From assembly GCF_010093025.1 (NCBI RefSeq), contig NZ_CP048114.1, positions 3,906,001 through 3,970,000 on the forward strand: a stretch of 64,000 nt of DNA, written 5' to 3'. The notes beneath the pieces were generated by a model, which was not told the DNA's origin, did no database searches, and worked only from the letters and a program-made list of their open reading frames with translations. A program made the translations under genes and the position numbers. The DNA is from Edaphobacter sp. 12200R-103 (lineage in GTDB: Bacteria; Acidobacteriota; Terriglobia; Terriglobales; Acidobacteriaceae). Position 1 is the first letter of the stretch; each line of letters begins with the position of its first letter. Of the stretch, positions 33,994 to 42,926 are shown one piece after another.

Positions 33994-35223
33994 ATGACGT
34001 CAGACAAGGCTGTCCTCATCCATTTTTCCGGGCACAACCAACCCGGACTCATAGCAGAACTTACCGGCACGCTCACTCGCCATCAGCTCCTCGTCCTGGA
34101 TATTGGTCAGGCGGTCGTCCATGAAAGTGTCTCGCTCGGCGTTCTGATCCAAATGCCGACTACAGGCAGCTTCGCTTCCGCGAAGACTGACTTGACGGCG
34201 CGCGCCCACGAACTCAACCTTCAGGTACGGTTCGTCTCCGTTCCCGATGACTCACTCCATCACTGGCTGCGCGGACTGCACAAGCAGCACTTCATCATCA
34301 CTGTTCTCGGCCGCTCGATTCGCGCCGAACATCTCGCGCGCGTGACCTCGATCGTTGCGTCACATGAAATGAATGTGGACCGCATTGACCGTCTCTCCGG
34401 CCAGCTTTCGTCCGACGATCCTTCCGGAAAGGCCTGCATTGAACTGGCAGTCAGCGGCGATGGCGAGCGTGAACCCTCCCTTCGCGCCGAGTTCCTTGCC
34501 GCTGCACAGCAGCTCTCCATCGACATCGCATTTCAGCGTGAGAGCATCTTCCGCCGCAATCGACGCTTGTTCGCATTCGATATGGATTCCACCCTGATTC
34601 AGGGCGAAGTCATCGATGAACTGGCAAAGCTGGCTGGTGTTGGCGACCAGGTTTCACAGGTTACCGAAGCGGCGATGCGCGGGGAGTTGAACTTCGATGA
34701 AAGCTTCCGCCAGCGCGTCGCGTTGCTCAAAGGTCTCGAAGCGAAGCATGTTCACACATTACTGCATGCGATTCCGCTTGCAGAAGGCGCCGAACGGCTG
34801 ATTCGTACCCTTCGTCTCCTTGGATACAAAACTGCCATCCTTTCCGGAGGCTTTACATTTTTTGCCCGCCATCTCCAGCAGACGCTCGGGATCGATTATG
34901 TGCACGCGAATGAACTCGAAATTATCGACGGAATCGTGACTGGTCGCGTGATACCTCCCATCGTGAATGGCGATCGCAAAGCCTCCCTTTTGGCCGAAAT
35001 TGCGCACAGCGAAGACATTTCGCTGGAGCAGGTCGTGGCGGTAGGAGATGGCGCGAACGACATCCCCATGCTGAAACTCGCCGGAATGGGTATCGCCTAT
35101 CGCGCGAAACCATTGGTGCGCCAGAATGCTCCCCAGTCCATCTCATCATTGGGCCTCGACGGGCTGCTCTATTTGATTGGCGTTCGCGATCGCGACCTTC
35201 ATCCCCACGAACCATTGATTTGA
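33994..35223 (+). CDS. serB: Phosphoserine phosphatase with N-terminal ACT region
   Basis: 409 residues. The N-terminal half contains ACT-like regulatory sequence (AVLIHFSGHNQPGLIAELTGTLTRH). The C-terminal HAD domain has the nucleophile motif LFAFDMDSTLIQGEVIDELA, substrate cap residues AAMRGELNFDESFRQRV, motif II ILSGGFTFFA and motif IV VAVGDGANDIPMLKLAGMGIAY. It dephosphorylates phosphoserine in the last step of serine synthesis. The architecture is that of the long SerB form with ACT regulation. No operon partner is visible. Confidence 0.95.
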   Translation: MTSDKAVLIHFSGHNQPGLIAELTGTLTRHQLLVLDIGQAVVHESVSLGVLIQMPTTGSFASAKTDLTARAHELNLQVRFVSVPDDSLHHWLRGLHKQHFIITVLGRSIRAEHLARVTSIVASHEMNVDRIDRLSGQLSSDDPSGKACIELAVSGDGEREPSLRAEFLAAAQQLSIDIAFQRESIFRRNRRLFAFDMDSTLIQGEVIDELAKLAGVGDQVSQVTEAAMRGELNFDESFRQRVALLKGLEAKHVHTLLHAIPLAEGAERLIRTLRLLGYKTAILSGGFTFFARHLQQTLGIDYVHANELEIIDGIVTGRVIPPIVNGDRKASLLAEIAHSEDISLEQVVAVGDGANDIPMLKLAGMGIAYRAKPLVRQNAPQSISSLGLDGLLYLIGVRDRDLHPHEPLI

Positions 35224-35909
35224 AAACGATTTACCCGGATGTTTTTGCTCATGAAGGTAATGCAGGAACTCATGGCGGCACTTCAGGATCGCCACAACGA
35301 TGGGGTCTATACGCATGGCGGATATGCCGAAGAAGCGTGCCGCGCAGCGCAGGGCTGTCCACGCGTTATTTAACCGCGACTCGGAGGCTGCAAGGGACGA
35401 GGAAGGTATGGGAAAAGGATTGCTCCCTTATCGCTTCGTTGGAAACCTTACTGCTTCCGGATCGCGCTCGCTAAGTTGTTGAGATGAATCGCCGATGCCG
35501 GCCTTTTCCGGGCTACTTGCCAGTTGCTCTAAACCGCCTGTAATCAGTGGATGCTGTCGAACACTCAGCGCTTATCGCGGTGCCGGGTTAGTATGACGTC
35601 GGATCAAGTAAGCCATTTTAGGGGCTTCGGTGCTCGTCTAAATGTACGTCGGCCGGAAAGAATGAAGAATATGTGTTGCCAAAGCTCCAAAGCCCCCTAT
35701 GCACCTCGAAAACCTTCCTATACCCCTTGCAGGAGAATTGCGCCCGCTGTTCGTCTAATTGCACTCGCTGTTCGGCTATAGTGGTGTTCAAACGACAATT
35801 TATCCGTCTCTGAATCCTGTGCGTCTCCTGTTCTGCTGGCTTCCTTTGTTTTGCTCATCCGGCTCTGCTGTTGCTCAACCTTTCGCTTTTCAACCAAAAG
35901 GAGCAACCG
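35224..35909. other. Gene-poor stretch between serB and the lipase gene
   Basis: About 690 nt with only short open frames that lack ribosome sites and family features. Near 35740-35775 the sequence has a short tandem-like repetition (GTTCGTCTAATTGCACTCGC / TGTTCGGCTATAG). It may contain remnants, but none is recognisable. The lipase ribosome site AAAGGAG lies at its right end. Confidence 0.35.
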
Positions 35910-36983
35910 ATGAGCACCTCCTGGCCGGATTCGGCCGTAATGATGACCCTCTCCGCAATCGCCTATTCCAGCGACATCAATGGCCAGCTACAGAACACAA
36001 GTTATGCGACCGCGGGCGACTGGTCTGTCGTCTGGGGGCCGTACGACGATGCCTACGGCAATCTCTGCTACGTGGCAAAGAGCGCATCGACGGGCAACTA
36101 TGCGCTTGCCATTCGCGGCAGCGAGACCAGCGTCAGCCTGGACACGCTGTACAACTGGTTCTACAACCTCTCTGTTGCGACCCAGACGGCGTGGCCTTAT
36201 CTCCCCGCGCAGCCGCAGGCGATGCTCTCCTACGGCTCCTATGTGCAGGCCAGCAACCTGACCACCGCTACGTGGAACGGGCAGACGCTCGGCGACTATC
36301 TCACGAAGACCATTCCTTCGACCGCGACCGTCACCGTTACCGGGCATAGCCTCGGCGGCAATCTGGCTACGGTGCTCGGCTCGTGGATCTCTTATCAACG
36401 CGGTCCCTCGGGCAGCACGCCCGATCCCAACACGCAGGTCTACACCTATGCCGCGCCCAGTGCGGGCAACAGTGCGTTTGCTACCGGCTTCAACGCGAGA
36501 TTCCCTAACAGCTATCGTTACTGGAACTCTCTCGACGCGATTCCGCACGCCTGGGAGACTCTGCTGGAGCTGGAGTGGATCTACAGCGGCATCGGTATTC
36601 CGACGCCCAGTTGGGCGAAGGACACAATCGACGGGCTGGAAATTGCGCTGGCCGCGAGTGAGGTGTACTACAACTCCGTCTACACGCAGCCCAACGGAGC
36701 GGGTACGGAGCTGACCGGCTCTGCTTCCTCCAGCAGCACCACCTTCATCGCCGAGGTGGCCTACCAGCACCAGTGCAACATCTACCTGGGGCTGTTGGGC
36801 GCGCCGCTGATCCAGACGATTGTGACGCCGGAGCTGAGCATGGTCGAGGCCGTCTCATCGCCCTACAAGGGCAGCTACCTGCCGCGTCCGGTTCTGGACA
36901 AGGCCCGGCCCGGTCCCGTGGCCGTGCCGCCGGGCACGGTTGTCCCGGTTGCGCGCAGTTCCCGCTTCGGCGCCGGTTATTAG
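35910..36983 (+). CDS. Class-3 lipase-like alpha/beta hydrolase
   Basis: 357 residues from the ATG at 35910 (AAAAGGAG upstream; the frame opens 39 nt earlier). Lipase-3 features are YALAIRGSETS, a lid-like WFYNLSVATQTAWPY, the nucleophile elbow VTVTGHSLGGNLATVLGSW (Ser in GHSLGG) and YTYAAPSAGNSAFATGF, with a downstream Asp and His in NSLDAIPHAWE. No signal peptide is obvious although the C-terminus is Pro-rich. The gene is clearly richer in G+C with strong third-position bias compared with the flanks, which may mark transfer. Confidence 0.82.
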   Translation: MSTSWPDSAVMMTLSAIAYSSDINGQLQNTSYATAGDWSVVWGPYDDAYGNLCYVAKSASTGNYALAIRGSETSVSLDTLYNWFYNLSVATQTAWPYLPAQPQAMLSYGSYVQASNLTTATWNGQTLGDYLTKTIPSTATVTVTGHSLGGNLATVLGSWISYQRGPSGSTPDPNTQVYTYAAPSAGNSAFATGFNARFPNSYRYWNSLDAIPHAWETLLELEWIYSGIGIPTPSWAKDTIDGLEIALAASEVYYNSVYTQPNGAGTELTGSASSSSTTFIAEVAYQHQCNIYLGLLGAPLIQTIVTPELSMVEAVSSPYKGSYLPRPVLDKARPGPVAVPPGTVVPVARSSRFGAGY

Positions 36984-37085
36984 GAAAGGTCTGATTATGT
37001 CTCTGAACATTCCCTCAGCAGCAAAAGCCGCAATTATCGTCAAGCTACTTATGCCAAGACTGAAGCGGTTCCCTTAACAGAAACG

Positions 37086-37125
37086 GACTTAATCAGAGCT
37101 TCCCTAAGGAAGCTCTGATTAAGTC
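37086..37125. repeat. 18-bp perfect inverted repeat with 4-nt loop
   Basis: GACTTAATCAGAGCTTCC, loop CTAA, then its exact complement. It lies about 100 nt after the lipase stop and before the convergent kinase gene. No T-tract follows, so it could be a terminator acting in both directions, a REP-like element or a transposon-end remnant. An imperfect relative of the right arm (GTCTGATTATGTCTC) occurs at 36988-37002. Confidence 0.55.
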
Positions 37126-37319
37126 TCGGAAGATGCCATCAAAATAGCGAATGGCCCAGTTCATCTGTCTACTTTGCTGACAGTTGGTTTTCGCTCTTAT
37201 TCCGCGCTGCTTGTGCGGGCGCCGGCGGAGTTCGCGGAGCCCTTCGCCATGCTCCGACGGTAGACCTGAGCGTTGGAACCGAGCGGCTATGAAAGACAGC
37301 TGTCCTGCTTGTTCGACCG

Positions 37320-38768
37320 TCAGTCGAACTGCTCATTAGTTCTGGCGTCATCTCTCGACAGCGGTAGTTCTATCCGGCATCGAGCACCTACAGCGAGATG
37401 GTCGAAATAGATCGAACCACCAAGTCGCTCGATAACGAGCTTCGCGACTGAAAGACCAAGTCCTGTGCCGCTAAACGTCGCAGTTTCGTGCGAGTTGCTG
37501 GTGAAAAAGCGCTCAAATACCTGTTCGTACTCGTCCTCAGCTATACCAGGTCCTTCATCTTGGACATAGAGCTGAACCGCGTTCCTGGTAGGTGCCAGGC
37601 CGTCGTAGGCAATCCGAATAACTCCGTTACGCGGGGAGAATTTGATGGCATTGTGCAAGACATTCATAATTGCCGTCCTTAGCAAGCCCCGGTCTGCACG
37701 AATGTTGGCGTTGCTTACGTATGAGCCCTCTTGAACGACCCTGATCCCTTTCTCATCGCTGAGTACTTCGAGCAACCCTAGAACCTCGTTCACCACGGAC
37801 TGCAACGACCAGCTCTGAGTCTCTCGTCCCCCCTGTGTTGCCTCCGCGCGTGCAAGCAGCAGAAGGGCGTCGATCGTCTCGTTCAAACGGGCCGTCTCTT
37901 CGAGGATGCTGCTCAGGACTTCTTTGTAGGAAACGTTCCCTTCGTTCTCTTCCAATGCCACTTCGCCGATGATGCGCATGGCAGCTATGGGCGTGCGCAG
38001 TTCGTGGGCAGCATCAGCGGTAAAGCGTTTCAATTGATCAAACGACTGTTCGAGTCGATCCAGCAGATGATTGAACGCAGATGCCAGCTGACCAAGTTCG
38101 TCGTCGGGATTCGAGGTGTTCAGTCGATCGTGTAGATTCTTTGCGGTGATACCTTCCGCTCGTTTCGCCATTTCTTCAACCGGGCTGAGAGCACGCCTGG
38201 CGATCGCCTGTCCCGCGGCTCCGGCGATCAGCAGAGCGATCGGGATGGCGATTAACAAAACGAGAAGAAACTGAAACATTCTGGCCTGTAAGGGAGCCAT
38301 GCTGTATCCCAGCCGGATTACGAGCTGGCGCCCGTTCATCCCATGGATATGGCTGATCAGGAGAACGAGTGTCCCATCTTGCAGGCGGATAACTCGCTCG
38401 TTGGGATGCGCTTCACCTTCGCCCGGCCTCAAGGCGCCTCCCAGGTTCATGCCTTTCAGAGTTGGCGTCCTGTATAAGACATCCCCCGAAGATCGATCGA
38501 TTACCTCCATCAACCTGTCTACGAGGAGATGTGATTGCGGACGGGAGAAGTAGTCTTGACGCAGTTGGAGTTTGCCTGCTGTATCGAAAAACAAGAGGCC
38601 TTCGACAGTTACAACGTCCTGAACCTCATCGTGAACGATCTGTTTCGTCAAAACGACATACTGAAAGCCAAAGACGATAACGGCATAAATAACCAGAAGC
38701 GCAGCAAGTACTCCGACGTACCAGATTGTCAACCGGCTGCGAAGATTCGTTGGCGAGTACCGGCTCAT
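37320..38768 (-). CDS. Sensor histidine kinase, CusS/heavy-metal type
   Basis: 482 residues. Two transmembrane helices (about 11-33 and 166-190) flank a periplasmic domain of about 130 residues. A HAMP region (ALSPVEEMAKRAEGITAKNL) is followed by HisKA (FTADAAHELRTPIAAMRIIGEVAL) and HATPase with NVLHNAIKFSP, DEGPGIAEDE, FERFFTSNS and GTGLGLSVAKLV. It is encoded after its response regulator with a 4-nt ATGA overlap. The pair is divergent from an RND efflux operon, so it probably senses the efflux substrate or an envelope stress. Confidence 0.92.
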   Translation of the reverse strand: MSRYSPTNLRSRLTIWYVGVLAALLVIYAVIVFGFQYVVLTKQIVHDEVQDVVTVEGLLFFDTAGKLQLRQDYFSRPQSHLLVDRLMEVIDRSSGDVLYRTPTLKGMNLGGALRPGEGEAHPNERVIRLQDGTLVLLISHIHGMNGRQLVIRLGYSMAPLQARMFQFLLVLLIAIPIALLIAGAAGQAIARRALSPVEEMAKRAEGITAKNLHDRLNTSNPDDELGQLASAFNHLLDRLEQSFDQLKRFTADAAHELRTPIAAMRIIGEVALEENEGNVSYKEVLSSILEETARLNETIDALLLLARAEATQGGRETQSWSLQSVVNEVLGLLEVLSDEKGIRVVQEGSYVSNANIRADRGLLRTAIMNVLHNAIKFSPRNGVIRIAYDGLAPTRNAVQLYVQDEGPGIAEDEYEQVFERFFTSNSHETATFSGTGLGLSVAKLVIERLGGSIYFDHLAVGARCRIELPLSRDDARTNEQFD

Positions 38769-39466
38769 GCTTGTGGCTCTCGAAGGCGAAAGCCGAGTCC
38801 GCGGACGGTCTGCAAGAGCTTGATCGTAAATGGGTCGTCGATCTTGCGCCTGAGCCGAGCTATCTGTACATCGATGACGTTGTCAATCGGCGTAAAGCGA
38901 GAGGTCTCTCTCCAGATATCCTGGGCAAGCATCTCTCGAGATACGGTGCGCCCGGTGTTCTCCGCAAGATAAAGCAGAAGGTCGAACTCGCGCGCTGTCA
39001 GATCGATCGATTCACCGCTACGCGTGACAGTGCGGGATCGCCGGTCCAGCGCAAGATCACCGATGCGAAGCTGAGGATCGTTTTTGACCGGAAGATAACG
39101 GCGCAGCAAAGCATCGATGCGTGCGAGCAATTCAGGAAACGAAAAAGGCTTACCGAGATAGTCATCAGCTCCACTGGTCAGGCCGATGACTCGGTCTTCA
39201 ACCGTATTGTGTGAAGTAAGGATTAAGATACGTAAATCGGCGCCCTCAGCCCGAAGCTGACGGAGGATGTCCAAACCATTCCGGTGAGGTAGAGTCAGAT
39301 CCAGAAGTAAAAGATCGGGAGACTGATTATGAACGAGGAAGAAGCCTTCTTCCGCGGATGTTGCAGTCAGGACGTGATAACCCGCCGACTGCAGCCCTGA
39401 CGCGAGGGCATCTGACATCTTTTGGTCGTCTTCGATAATGAGGATTCTGGACACCGTTGGCGTCAT
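38765..39466 (-). CDS. OmpR/PhoB-type response regulator of the efflux locus
   Basis: 233 residues. Receiver domain (ILIIEDDQKMSDALASGLQ, acceptor Asp in LLLLDLTLPHRNG, GADDYLGKPF) and a winged-helix effector (IDLTAREFDLLLYLAENTGRTVSREMLAQDIW, then VDVQIARLRRKIDDP). It forms a two-gene operon with the kinase downstream. Three ATGTAAG direct repeats in the divergent intergenic region (39532-39560) are plausible binding sites for this protein. Confidence 0.93.
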   Translation of the reverse strand: MTPTVSRILIIEDDQKMSDALASGLQSAGYHVLTATSAEEGFFLVHNQSPDLLLLDLTLPHRNGLDILRQLRAEGADLRILILTSHNTVEDRVIGLTSGADDYLGKPFSFPELLARIDALLRRYLPVKNDPQLRIGDLALDRRSRTVTRSGESIDLTAREFDLLLYLAENTGRTVSREMLAQDIWRETSRFTPIDNVIDVQIARLRRKIDDPFTIKLLQTVRGLGFRLREPQA

Positions 39467-39531
39467 TCCGTATGTCTTTCTTCACCATCATTTCCCAACG
39501 CCGGCGGCAGAGACAAGCCCTAAAAGTCCAA

Positions 39532-39560
39532 ATGTAAGGAAGATGTAAGGATATGTAAGA
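39532..39560. promoter_or_regulatory. Three direct repeats ATGTAAG, candidate OmpR-type binding sites
   Basis: ATGTAAGG at 39532-39539 and 39543-39550, ATGTAAGA at 39553-39560. Spacings are 11 and 10 bp, about one helical turn, as for tandem half-sites of OmpR/PhoB regulators. They lie 65 nt upstream of the regulator start and 51 nt upstream of the secreted-protein start. Confidence 0.6.
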
Positions 39561-39611
39561 CGAGAAGATGATCCACTTCGGTTGAGTTTAATTTCTCCCC
39601 GGAGATTTGGC

Positions 39612-40385
39612 ATGTGCTGCATTGCATCAGCTCTTCTGCTCATTGCTTCTTCCATTGCAGCTGTTGCACAGAACGTCGGCCCTGATGTTCCTCTGGCGTC
39701 CCGGACTACGCTGCCGATCGTGTTTACCAGAACGGTTTCCGCCAAGAAAGCTCATAGCGGCGATGCCGTCCAGGCGAAGACATTCCAAACTGTCCTTCTG
39801 GCGAACGGCAAGACCATTCCTTCCGGAGCGCGCGTCGTTGGCCATGTGATAGAAGCCACACCTTTCGTCTATGACAGGGGCCCGTATGCGAAACAAAAAA
39901 ACTCAATTCTTACTATCCACTTCGATTCGGTGGAGGCGGAGGGTGTGAAATTACCTCTCAATGTAACGGTTCGAGCAATGGCCGATTATTTCGCTACGAG
40001 TGCAGCACGTGAACCGAAGTCGACGGATCTCGATTCTCTCGGCACGTTGACGCTTGTTGGGGGCGATCTCCTTACGCCTTCCCAGAATGAGGTCCGGAAT
40101 CGAGAGAATGATGTTGTGGGCTATAACCGCCACGGTGGAGTATATGACCGCCTGATCGCAAATGGCCGTTGCGATGGCAACTCAATAGAAGTATCGATGG
40201 GCATCTATTCCGCTTCTGCGTGCGGGCTGTACGGTTATACCGGCATGATTGCAACGGAGTTTGGTTCCGTGACAGCGCCCTCGATCCTTACGGTAATGTC
40301 GCACCGGAGGTCTCCTGAGATCGTAAAACAGAGCACAGCCTTGCTTGAGGTATTACCTGAAAAGCACGCCTCGGTGGAGCGATAG
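39612..40385 (+). CDS. Secreted protein of unknown function heading the efflux operon
   Basis: 257 residues from the ATG at 39612 (GGAG seven nt upstream; a TTG ten codons earlier is also in frame). A signal peptide (CCIASALLLIASSIAAVAQ) is followed by a beta-rich domain: VSAKKAHSGDAVQAKTFQTV, GKTIPSGARVVGHVIEA and LTIHFDSVEAEGVKLPLNV. This pattern resembles acidobacterial secreted proteins with a VirB10/TrbI-like beta-barrel part. No enzymatic motif. Six nt separate it from the TolC gene, so it belongs to the efflux operon. Confidence 0.72.
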   Translation: MCCIASALLLIASSIAAVAQNVGPDVPLASRTTLPIVFTRTVSAKKAHSGDAVQAKTFQTVLLANGKTIPSGARVVGHVIEATPFVYDRGPYAKQKNSILTIHFDSVEAEGVKLPLNVTVRAMADYFATSAAREPKSTDLDSLGTLTLVGGDLLTPSQNEVRNRENDVVGYNRHGGVYDRLIANGRCDGNSIEVSMGIYSASACGLYGYTGMIATEFGSVTAPSILTVMSHRRSPEIVKQSTALLEVLPEKHASVER

Positions 40386-40391
40386 CTGCGG

Positions 40392-41696
40392 ATGGCGAGT
40401 GTCAGAACGAGGCTGTCGTGTGGCTTGTTATGGGCGGCATCACTGGCCGCACTGGGAGCAGTCAACCAGCCTCAGCCTGCTCAGCTAAGTCTGGAACAGG
40501 CCGAGGCTGTCGCAGTCGCAAATCAGCCACGTCTGCTTGCGGAGCAACTTCGTGCGCGGGCATCAGAGCAGCGGGTGCATCAGGCTCGTGCAGGACTGAA
40601 ACCTGTAGTCGAGTTTAATGCAACTGGCGCTTTAGTAGCGGATCCCGGAACGGCCACCTCCGCAGGCGCACTGCCGACGTCGGCAGTGTCGAACCGGTTT
40701 GCCTATGGCGGCAGCCTCTCTCAGCTTGTAACAGACTTCGGCCGGACCAGCGCACTGATCCGGTCTGCACGCTATGCATCGAACGCCCAGGTTGAGGCAG
40801 CGACGCTGACGAAGGCTCGTGTTCGGCTCAATGTCCAGGAAGCGTACTTAGGTATCCTCGGTGCAGAAGCTGTCCTGCGTGCTGCAAGAGCGGCGCTTGC
40901 GAATCGGGAGCTGATCTCCCGACAATTGGACGCTTTAACTCAGAATGAGCTGCGCTCAACGCTCGATCTCAATTTCGCGAAGGTTCTCGAGAGCGAGGCA
41001 GAACTGGCAGTTGTGCGTGCACAAAGCACGGTGGAACAGGAGCGCTCGCGTCTCGCTACGGCCATGGGGGAGCAGGCCCCGATTCGTTCGCGGCTCATCC
41101 AGCCCTCGTTTCCCAGCGAATTTCCCGCGACTCCTGAGGAGGTGCTCGCTCAAGCTCAAACCCAACGCGCCGATCTGCGAGCTGCGGAGGCGCAACAAAA
41201 GGCCGCAGAGGCATACGCGGCTGCCGAGAAGCGGCTCAGCTATCCCAGCCTCAACATACTGGGAGCCGCAGGTCAAATTCCTTACCACGACCATACACTT
41301 CGCGATGATTATGCGGCGGTAGGCTTCAATCTCAACATTCCGATCTTCAACGGTGGACTCTTCGCGGCTCGGCGAGCTGAAGCACAACTTGAGGCGGATG
41401 CAAGAGACCAGGATTCGGCAGCTCTTCGTATCGAGGTCAATCAACAGGTACGTGATACATGGTATCGGGCCGACGAAGCGTTTCGCAGCCTGAGTGTCAC
41501 CGCCCGCTTGGTAGCGCAAAGCAAGGAAGCACTCCGTCTCGCCCAGGACCGTTATGACGCCGGTCTGGGAAGCATTGTGGAGTTGAATGAAGCGCAATTG
41601 AACGAGACATCAGCGGAGATCAGTGCCGCAGACGCGACCTATACCTACCTGTCGCGCCTTGCAGAACTCCACTTCGTCACGGGACTTCTGAATTGA
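40392..41696 (+). CDS. TolC-family outer-membrane efflux channel
   Basis: 434 residues: a signal peptide and two OEP repeats of long amphipathic helices. Typical segments are LSLEQAEAVAVANQPRLLAEQ, RVRLNVQEAYLGILGAEAVL, RADLRAAEAQQKAAEAYAAAEK with YPSLNILGAAG, and a late SIVELNEAQLNETSAEISAADA. It forms the outer-membrane exit duct of the tripartite pump encoded with the next two genes. Confidence 0.92.
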   Translation: MASVRTRLSCGLLWAASLAALGAVNQPQPAQLSLEQAEAVAVANQPRLLAEQLRARASEQRVHQARAGLKPVVEFNATGALVADPGTATSAGALPTSAVSNRFAYGGSLSQLVTDFGRTSALIRSARYASNAQVEAATLTKARVRLNVQEAYLGILGAEAVLRAARAALANRELISRQLDALTQNELRSTLDLNFAKVLESEAELAVVRAQSTVEQERSRLATAMGEQAPIRSRLIQPSFPSEFPATPEEVLAQAQTQRADLRAAEAQQKAAEAYAAAEKRLSYPSLNILGAAGQIPYHDHTLRDDYAAVGFNLNIPIFNGGLFAARRAEAQLEADARDQDSAALRIEVNQQVRDTWYRADEAFRSLSVTARLVAQSKEALRLAQDRYDAGLGSIVELNEAQLNETSAEISAADATYTYLSRLAELHFVTGLLN

Positions 41697-41706
41697 GAGT
41701 ACATCG

Positions 41707-42912
41707 ATGATCTACAGAATCGGCCTTATCGCTGCAGCCCTGACGTGCTTGCTCACAGCCCTCCAAGGCTGCAAGCAAGCAGTGCCTGCCGAGGTCGCTC
41801 CTCCTACGGTTCCAATCGCGACCGCTGGCCCCGCGAGCCTTAAAAACACGCTGGTTCTCTCCGCTGAATTTCGGCCTTTTCAGGAAGTAGATGTCATGGC
41901 TAAGGTCGCCGGATACGTGAAGTCGATCACTGTTGATATCGGCAGCCATGTTGCTCAAAATGCCGTTCTCGCCACACTTGAAGTTCCCGAAATTCAGGAC
42001 GATGTCGCAAAAGCAAAGGCTGCTGTAGCTGCAGCGGATGCCAATATCAGTGCGGCACAGGCAGCTGTGCATCGAGCCGAAGCCGGCTCAAACATTGCCA
42101 CCCTCTCATTCAAGAGGATCAGCGATGTTGCGCGGCGCGATAAAGGACTTGTGCCCCAACAGGATATTGATGTCGCCCAAGCGAAGCAGATGGAGGCTGC
42201 TGCCCAGTTGGCGAGCGCACACTCGGCTCTCAAATCGGCGGAGCAGATGAAGGCGCAAGCCCAATCGGAGTATTCGCGCTCCCAAGCCATGCTGCAGTAT
42301 GCCACCATTCGGGCCCCTTTCACCGGAGTCGTGATCAAGCGTTACGCGAACATTGGATCGATGGTTCAGGCGGGTATCTCTTCTCAGACGCAGGCAATGC
42401 CCGTCGTTCGACTTGCACAAAATAATCTGCTCAGGCTGGTGTTGCCAGTTCCGGTCAGCGCAGTTGCCGATATCCGTGAAGGCCAGGTGGTGGACGTAGT
42501 GGTGATCAACACTGGCCGAAAGCTCCGGGGTACGATCATTCGTTATGCCGATTCTATCCAGATGTCTACTAGGACCATGGAAACCGAGGTGGATGTTCCG
42601 AATCCAGATGGCACGCTCGTTCCCGGCATGTACACCGAAGTCCACTTGCACATCGCGGACCATCCAGCTGCTCTCAGCGTTCCGATAGATGCAGTGGATG
42701 GTCTCGGGACCAGCGTGCAGCAGGTCTATGTAGTCCACAGCGGCATAGTTCATCTGGTACCTGTGCAGATTGGTCTCCAGACCGAGGATCGGGTGGAGAT
42801 CCTTGCAGGATTGAAGAATGGCGACAAAGTAATTGTAGGTCGCCATACCGGATTGTCTGATGGCGAGCGGGTCGAGGCACGACCCGCCACCTATGAAAAC
42901 AAAGGCAGCTAG
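41707..42912 (+). CDS. RND efflux periplasmic adaptor lipoprotein
   Basis: 401 residues. A lipoprotein signal ends at LLTALQGC. Adaptor features are a lipoyl half (VMAKVAGYVKSITVDIGSHV), a long coiled coil (AKAAVAAADANISAAQAAVHRAEAG and onward), the second lipoyl half with YATIRAPFTGVVIKRYANIGSMV, then beta-barrel and membrane-proximal domains ending near KVIVGRHTGLSDGERVE. It starts 10 nt after the TolC stop. It links the RND pump to the outer-membrane channel. Confidence 0.92.
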   Translation: MIYRIGLIAAALTCLLTALQGCKQAVPAEVAPPTVPIATAGPASLKNTLVLSAEFRPFQEVDVMAKVAGYVKSITVDIGSHVAQNAVLATLEVPEIQDDVAKAKAAVAAADANISAAQAAVHRAEAGSNIATLSFKRISDVARRDKGLVPQQDIDVAQAKQMEAAAQLASAHSALKSAEQMKAQAQSEYSRSQAMLQYATIRAPFTGVVIKRYANIGSMVQAGISSQTQAMPVVRLAQNNLLRLVLPVPVSAVADIREGQVVDVVVINTGRKLRGTIIRYADSIQMSTRTMETEVDVPNPDGTLVPGMYTEVHLHIADHPAALSVPIDAVDGLGTSVQQVYVVHSGIVHLVPVQIGLQTEDRVEILAGLKNGDKVIVGRHTGLSDGERVEARPATYENKGS

Positions 42913-42926
42913 GAGACAAACCGGGA

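Noticed and set aside
35988..36770. 260-codon minus-strand frame opposite the lipase gene
   Set aside because: It mirrors the GC-rich third positions of the lipase gene; the lipase motifs and ribosome site support only the plus strand.
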